From Flavobacteriales bacterium (GTDB taxonomy: Bacteria; Bacteroidota; Bacteroidia; Flavobacteriales; UA16), in NCBI GenBank assembly GCA_030831885.1, contig JAURKF010000061.1, positions 1 through 8,560 on the forward strand: a DNA stretch of 8,560 nt, read 5' to 3'. Below, piece after piece: positions 5,444-8,560 of the stretch; within the stretch, counting starts at the first letter, position 1, and every line of letters starts with the position of its first letter. A program made the position numbers and the translations under genes. Below the pieces are notes generated by a model. It saw only the letters and a program-made list of their open reading frames with translations. It did not search any database and was not told the DNA's origin.

Positions 5444-6391
5444 TTGACAGAGAAAGAAATCATCCTACCCGATATCGACCCGTTGGAGTTTTTCGGACCT
5501 ACCAACACCAAACTAAAGTTTGTTCAAAGTCGATTTCCTAAATTGAAAATCATTGCCCGAGGCAACATCATTCGCGTGAATGGCGATGACGAGGAAATTG
5601 AGCGTTTCGAACTGAAGCTCGAACAGATTTTCGCGCATATTTCTAAATACAGCTCATTGGCTATGAACACGCTCGAGAACATTCTCGACGGACATGTTGA
5701 GTCTGCTCAAGGAAAGCATTTCTCCGGAGCAGAGGAGGTGCTGGTGTTTGGCCCCGGTGGTCATAAGGTGGTAGCCCGAACTGCCAATCAGAAGCGAATG
5801 GTGGAGGCATGCGACAACAACGACATGGTATTCGCTATTGGACCCGCCGGTTCCGGTAAAACTTATACAGCAGTAGCATTAGCTGTAAGAGCATTAAAGG
5901 AAAAGCAGGTGAAGCGCATCATATTGACACGCCCTGCGGTAGAAGCAGGTGAGAACCTTGGATTTCTGCCAGGTGACTTAAAAGAGAAGCTTGATCCTTA
6001 CATGCAGCCGCTTTATGATGCTTTGATGGATATGATTCCATATGAGAAATTGGCGGATTACATTGAGAAGAACACTATCGAAATTGCTCCTCTCGCATTT
6101 ATGCGTGGACGCACACTCGATAAAGCATTTGTCATATTGGATGAGGCACAAAATGCCACTGTAGCCCAGATGAAGATGTTCCTCACGCGCATGGGGCGTG
6201 ATGCAAAATTTATCATCACCGGCGATGCTACGCAGGTGGACTTACCGCGCAACCAACCGAGTGGACTATTGCGTTCGGTCGATTTGGTGCGCAACATAGA
6301 AGGTATTTCGGTTATAGAGCTCAGTGGCGCGGACGTAGTGCGGCACAAACTTGTGAAGCGTATTATCGAGGCGTTTGAAACGAATGAATAG
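5444..6391 (+). CDS. phoH: PhoH family protein (PhoL/YbeZ-type ATPase)
   Basis: 315 residues, the usual length (about 310-350). The start is TTG at 5444: the family N-terminus (EKEIILPDIDPLEFFG) requires it, and the first in-frame ATG is 73 residues later. A purine-rich AAAAAAGGAA ends about 8 bases before the TTG and may help initiation. Residues 20-62 form the N-terminal RNA-binding-like region. The P-loop ATPase domain carries Walker A GPAGSGKT at 133-140 and Walker B VILDEAQ at 230-236, then the conserved TGDATQVDLP at 259-268 and the family's closing DVVRHKLVKRIIEAFE. PhoH/YbeZ proteins are cytoplasmic ATPases linked to RNA metabolism and work with the endoribonuclease YbeY in several bacteria; exact substrate is unsettled. 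The gene is followed by a heptamer repeat array and then a WD40 gene on the same strand. Confidence 0.95.
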   Translation: MTEKEIILPDIDPLEFFGPTNTKLKFVQSRFPKLKIIARGNIIRVNGDDEEIERFELKLEQIFAHISKYSSLAMNTLENILDGHVESAQGKHFSGAEEVLVFGPGGHKVVARTANQKRMVEACDNNDMVFAIGPAGSGKTYTAVALAVRALKEKQVKRIILTRPAVEAGENLGFLPGDLKEKLDPYMQPLYDALMDMIPYEKLADYIEKNTIEIAPLAFMRGRTLDKAFVILDEAQNATVAQMKMFLTRMGRDAKFIITGDATQVDLPRNQPSGLLRSVDLVRNIEGISVIELSGADVVRHKLVKRIIEAFETNE

Positions 6392-6400
6392 GGGGGAACG

Positions 6401-6456
6401 GTGAATAGTGAATAGTGAATAGTAACTAGTGAATAGTGAATAGTAACTAGTGAATA
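6401..6456 (+). repeat. Tandem heptamer array (GTGAATA / GTAACTA, 8 full units plus a decayed ninth)
   Basis: Eight perfectly phased seven-base units: GTGAATA three times, GTAACTA, GTGAATA twice, GTAACTA, GTGAATA, then a degenerate GTAATTT to 6463. A 21-base higher-order unit (two GTGAATA plus GTAACTA) is present twice, at 6408-6428 and 6429-6449. The array starts 9 bases after the phoH stop and ends 30 bases before the WD40 gene. Because seven is not a multiple of three, the units place TGA or TAG stops in all forward frames, while the reverse complement is stop-free. Confidence 0.95.
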
Positions 6457-6486
6457 GTAATTTGAAATTGCCAACCCCATCCGCCA

Positions 6487-7380
6487 ATGCCAACCACACA
6501 CCCACAACAGATAAGCGCTCACTCGGCGCCTGTTTACGCTCTGACGGGCGGTGAATCAGCTGAATGGCTCTTTACCGGCGGAGGCGACAGAATTGTGGCG
6601 CTGTGGAGTGTGCACGATGGTAAGCAGCAGCCCTTGGTAATTAAAACAGATTCCTCCATTTTTTCACTCGCATATCATTCAATCGGAAAGATTGTTTTCA
6701 TTGGCTGCAGCAATGGGATATTGCATGCGATCGACACTGTTTCCAGGAAGGAACTAAAGGCCTGGACACTGGATGCGGATGGGCTATTTGATTTGAAATG
6801 GGATGCTGTCCGAAATCGATTGTTGGTGGCCGGAGGAAATGGAGTTCTAACCGTAATTGATTGTCAAAACCTCGAAGTTCTTCGATCCATACCCTTGTCA
6901 GACACCAAGATTCGTCGAGTGGCGATGCGAATACAGGGCGATTTGCTGGCAGTGGCTGATAATGCGGGACTTGTTCATGTGCTGGATGCCGAAAATTATC
7001 AACCGAGTGAAACGCTTAGTGCTCACGAAGAGGGGTGCACTTCAGTACTTTGGCATCCGCATAAGCCGGTGCTGATCTCAGGTGGCAAAGATGCCTTCAT
7101 TCGATGTTGGAATGCAGCAGACCACTACAAGCTAGTATTCCATTTTGCAGCGCATCTTTCGACTATCTATGACATGATCTATCATGAATCTTCAAATTCG
7201 ATTGTCACTTGTAGTCGAGATAAGAGTGTCAAGTGGTGGAATCCGGACACCTTCGATCCAATTCGCAAAGAAGACTATGCTTCGGGTGGGCATAAACATT
7301 CAGTGAACCGGCTAATCACGCTAGGCGATAGGGTTATCAGCGCAGGAGATGATCGCACGGTGATTCTGTTTGGTGCATAA
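6487..7380 (+). CDS. WD40 repeat protein, seven-bladed beta-propeller
   Basis: 297 residues, just enough for one seven-bladed propeller and nothing else. Approximate blades: 10-42 (ends ALWSV), 53-84, 97-126, 138-168, 177-209 (ends IRCWNA), 219-252 (ends VKWWNP) and 267-297 (ends VILFGA). Blades 1, 5, 6 and 7 keep the WD40 hallmarks, such as the GGGDRIVALW, GGKDAFIRCW, CSRDKSVKWW and AGDDRTVILF turns and upstream His residues (AHSAPVY, AHEEG, AAHLSTIY, GHKHSVN); blades 2-4 are degenerate. There is no signal peptide or membrane segment, so it is probably a cytoplasmic scaffold for protein interactions. It follows phoH in the same direction with a 95-bp gap filled mostly by the heptamer array; partner and process are unknown. 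The ATG at 6487 has no Shine-Dalgarno sequence. Confidence 0.9.
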   Translation: MPTTHPQQISAHSAPVYALTGGESAEWLFTGGGDRIVALWSVHDGKQQPLVIKTDSSIFSLAYHSIGKIVFIGCSNGILHAIDTVSRKELKAWTLDADGLFDLKWDAVRNRLLVAGGNGVLTVIDCQNLEVLRSIPLSDTKIRRVAMRIQGDLLAVADNAGLVHVLDAENYQPSETLSAHEEGCTSVLWHPHKPVLISGGKDAFIRCWNAADHYKLVFHFAAHLSTIYDMIYHESSNSIVTCSRDKSVKWWNPDTFDPIRKEDYASGGHKHSVNRLITLGDRVISAGDDRTVILFGA

Positions 7381-7394
7381 TTTCCGGTTCTGTG

Positions 7395-7428
7395 TTGAAT
7401 AAATCGAGTAGGTGGACACGTACCTTCG
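7395..7428 (+). promoter_or_regulatory. Candidate hisS promoter (TTG-N23-TACCTTCG)
   Basis: TTG at 7395-7397, a 23-base spacer and TACCTTCG at 7421-7428. This fits the Bacteroidota layout TTG-N17-23-TAnnTTTG with one mismatch in the -7 box, and is the only promoter in the window with both elements. It begins just after the WD40 stop; transcription would start near 7434, giving a leader of about 10 bases to the ATG at 7444. Confidence 0.5.
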
Positions 7429-7443
7429 CCGCAACTTCATTCT

Positions 7444-8560
7444 ATGTCTCAACCCTCCATCCCTAAAGGAACACGCGACTTTGCACCGGAAGTTATGGTG
7501 CGTCGCAACTTCATTTTTAATACCATCCGATCGGTGTTTCAGCTTTATGGTTATTTGCCACTCGAAACCCCTAGCATGGAGAATGTCGAAACGCTAACGG
7601 GTAAATACGGCGATGAAGGCGACAAACTTATATTTCGAATTCTCGATAGTGGCGATTTTCTGAAGTCGGTTTCTGATGATGCACTGCAACAACGCCAATT
7701 AAACTTGGTTTCAAAGAGTATTGCTGAAAAGGCTCTGAGATATGATTTGACTGTCCCTTTTGCGCGCTTTGTAGTGATGAATCAGCATAGCATAGCATTT
7801 CCTTTCAAACGCTATCAGATACAACCTGTATGGCGTGCCGATCGTCCGCAAAAAGGACGTTATAGAGAGTTTTATCAATGCGATGCCGATGTGGTAGGTA
7901 GCGATAGTTTGCTGAATGAAGTTGAGCTCATTCAAATTTTCGATGATGCACTCTCTGCATTGAAAGTGCCTTCCATCATCAAAATCAACAACCGTAAAAT
8001 ACTCCAAGGCGTTGCCGAATTGGCCGGGGTGCCCGATCGCATGATGGAAATGACCATTGCCATTGATAAGCTCGATAAAATAGGCGAGGAGGGAGTAACC
8101 AAGGAATTAAGCGAACGTGGATTTGCAGACCAGGCCATTCAAACTATTCGTGGTTTGTTTCAGCTATCGGGAAACAATGAAGAACGTTTGAATACGCTTG
8201 AGGGGTTATTGGCTCAATCGCAGGCTGGGAGAAAAGGAATTGAAGAGCTTCGTTTTGTTATGGCACGTGTTCACGATATCGGATTGAAATCGTGCGAGCT
8301 CGAGTTAGATATTACATTGGCACGCGGACTCAATTATTACACAGGCGCCATATTCGAAGTGAAGGCATGCAATGTTCAAATGGGAAGTATTTGCGGTGGC
8401 GGTCGATACGATGATCTCACAGGTATATTCGGATTGAAGGGAGTTTCGGGAGTGGGTATTTCATTCGGCGCCGATCGTATTTACGATGTAATGACTGAGT
8501 TGAATGTGTTTCCCGCCGATGCCATGCAAAGCACAAAAGTGCTGTTTGCCAATTTCGGAG
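7444..8560 (+). CDS. hisS: Histidyl-tRNA synthetase (3' end cut by window edge)
   Basis: 372 codons are present with no stop; bacterial family members of this type are about 450-460 residues, so the C-terminal anticodon-binding domain is mostly missing. The enzyme charges tRNA-His with histidine in the cytoplasm. Class II features in order: the N-terminal [22 protein letters not shown] at 99-108; motif 2 with [19 protein letters not shown] and the R141-E142-F143 core followed by YQCDADVVG; the HisA-type segment ARGLNYYTG at 293-301 (the commoner form has Asp where N297 stands); CGGGRYDDL at 317-325; and motif 3 GISFGADRI at 338-346. The ATG at 7444 gives the expected short N-terminus. A candidate promoter lies immediately upstream, so hisS can be transcribed independently of the WD40 gene. 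I checked the frame across the region and saw no break. Confidence 0.97.
   Translation, partial: MSQPSIPKGTRDFAPEVMVRRNFIFNTIRSVFQLYGYLPLETPSMENVETLTGKYGDEGDKLIFRILDSGDFLKSVSDDALQQRQLNLVSKSIAEKALRYDLTVPFARFVVMNQHSIAFPFKRYQIQPVWRADRPQKGRYREFYQCDADVVGSDSLLNEVELIQIFDDALSALKVPSIIKINNRKILQGVAELAGVPDRMMEMTIAIDKLDKIGEEGVTKELSERGFADQAIQTIRGLFQLSGNNEERLNTLEGLLAQSQAGRKGIEELRFVMARVHDIGLKSCELELDITLARGLNYYTGAIFEVKACNVQMGSICGGGRYDDLTGIFGLKGVSGVGISFGADRIYDVMTELNVFPADAMQSTKVLFANFG

Noticed and set aside
6401..6463. CRISPR array
   Set aside because: Units are seven bases with no spacers, and no cas genes are nearby; this is a simple tandem repeat.
6459..6469. AATTTGAAATT palindrome upstream of the WD40 gene
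   Set aside because: The short AT-rich palindrome is expected by chance and has no supporting context.
6058..6522. Minus-strand reading frames (also 6266-6505) encoding repetitive YSLVTIHYSLFTIHY-like peptides
   Set aside because: The peptide is only the stop-free reverse complement of the GTGAATA array extended antisense into phoH. Peptides of this kind are translation artefacts of heptamer repeats.
7412..7597. Plus-strand 61-codon frame overlapping the hisS start
   Set aside because: It overlaps the verified hisS frame. Its RRNFI resemblance to HisS comes from the 15-base direct repeat.
7711..8138. Minus-strand frames antisense to hisS
   Set aside because: Both are fully contained within conserved HisRS coding sequence on the opposite strand.
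1..8560. Defence island, mobile element, biosynthetic cluster or phage region
   Set aside because: All recognised genes are core or conserved Bacteroidota families. There are no transposase, integrase, toxin-antitoxin or nuclease signatures, terminal inverted repeats or tRNA attachment sites.

Overview
This window is a dense, ordinary-looking stretch of a bacterial chromosome with nine protein genes. It most likely comes from the phylum Bacteroidota, possibly Flavobacteriales-like (low confidence at order level). The evidence is: close matches to the Bacteroidota -7 promoter box TAnnTTTG or a TAnnTTCG variant just before several starts; almost no Shine-Dalgarno sequences; a PhoH protein starting at TTG; a histidyl-tRNA synthetase with the wording I associate with this phylum; and a DUF2520 gene next to a KdsC-type phosphatase. 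There are no rRNA or tRNA genes, insertion sequences, phage genes or CRISPR arrays. No intergenic gap exceeds about 100 bp.

Layout. On the minus strand, 1-1437 holds a likely operon read right to left: a DUF2520 Rossmann protein, a KdsC-like HAD phosphatase, and the first 27 codons of an exported protein that runs off the left edge. Divergent from it, 1478-2365 on the plus strand encodes an RlmI-like SAM-dependent methyltransferase without a PUA domain. The two genes share only 40 bp, and both may be leaderless. A second minus-strand group fills 2401-5373: a SAM hydroxide adenosyltransferase (DUF62) family protein lacking the known catalytic triad, an overlapping antibiotic-biosynthesis-monooxygenase-fold protein, and a large exported protein of unknown function. 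From 5444 onward the plus strand carries phoH, a seven-bladed WD40 propeller protein, and hisS, which is cut by the right edge.

Functionally this is core metabolism and RNA biology (LPS sugar phosphatase, RNA methyltransferase, PhoH ATPase, HisRS) mixed with conserved but poorly characterised Bacteroidota genes. No defence, secretion or biosynthetic system is visible. The points most worth a second look are the triad-less DUF62 protein, the 610-residue envelope protein (possible LPP20-like domain, helical repeats, beta-barrel), the divergent leaderless promoter pair whose -7 box lies inside a perfect dyad, the recurrent TAYCTTCGC promoter variant, and two heptamer repeat arrays placed directly after stop codons.
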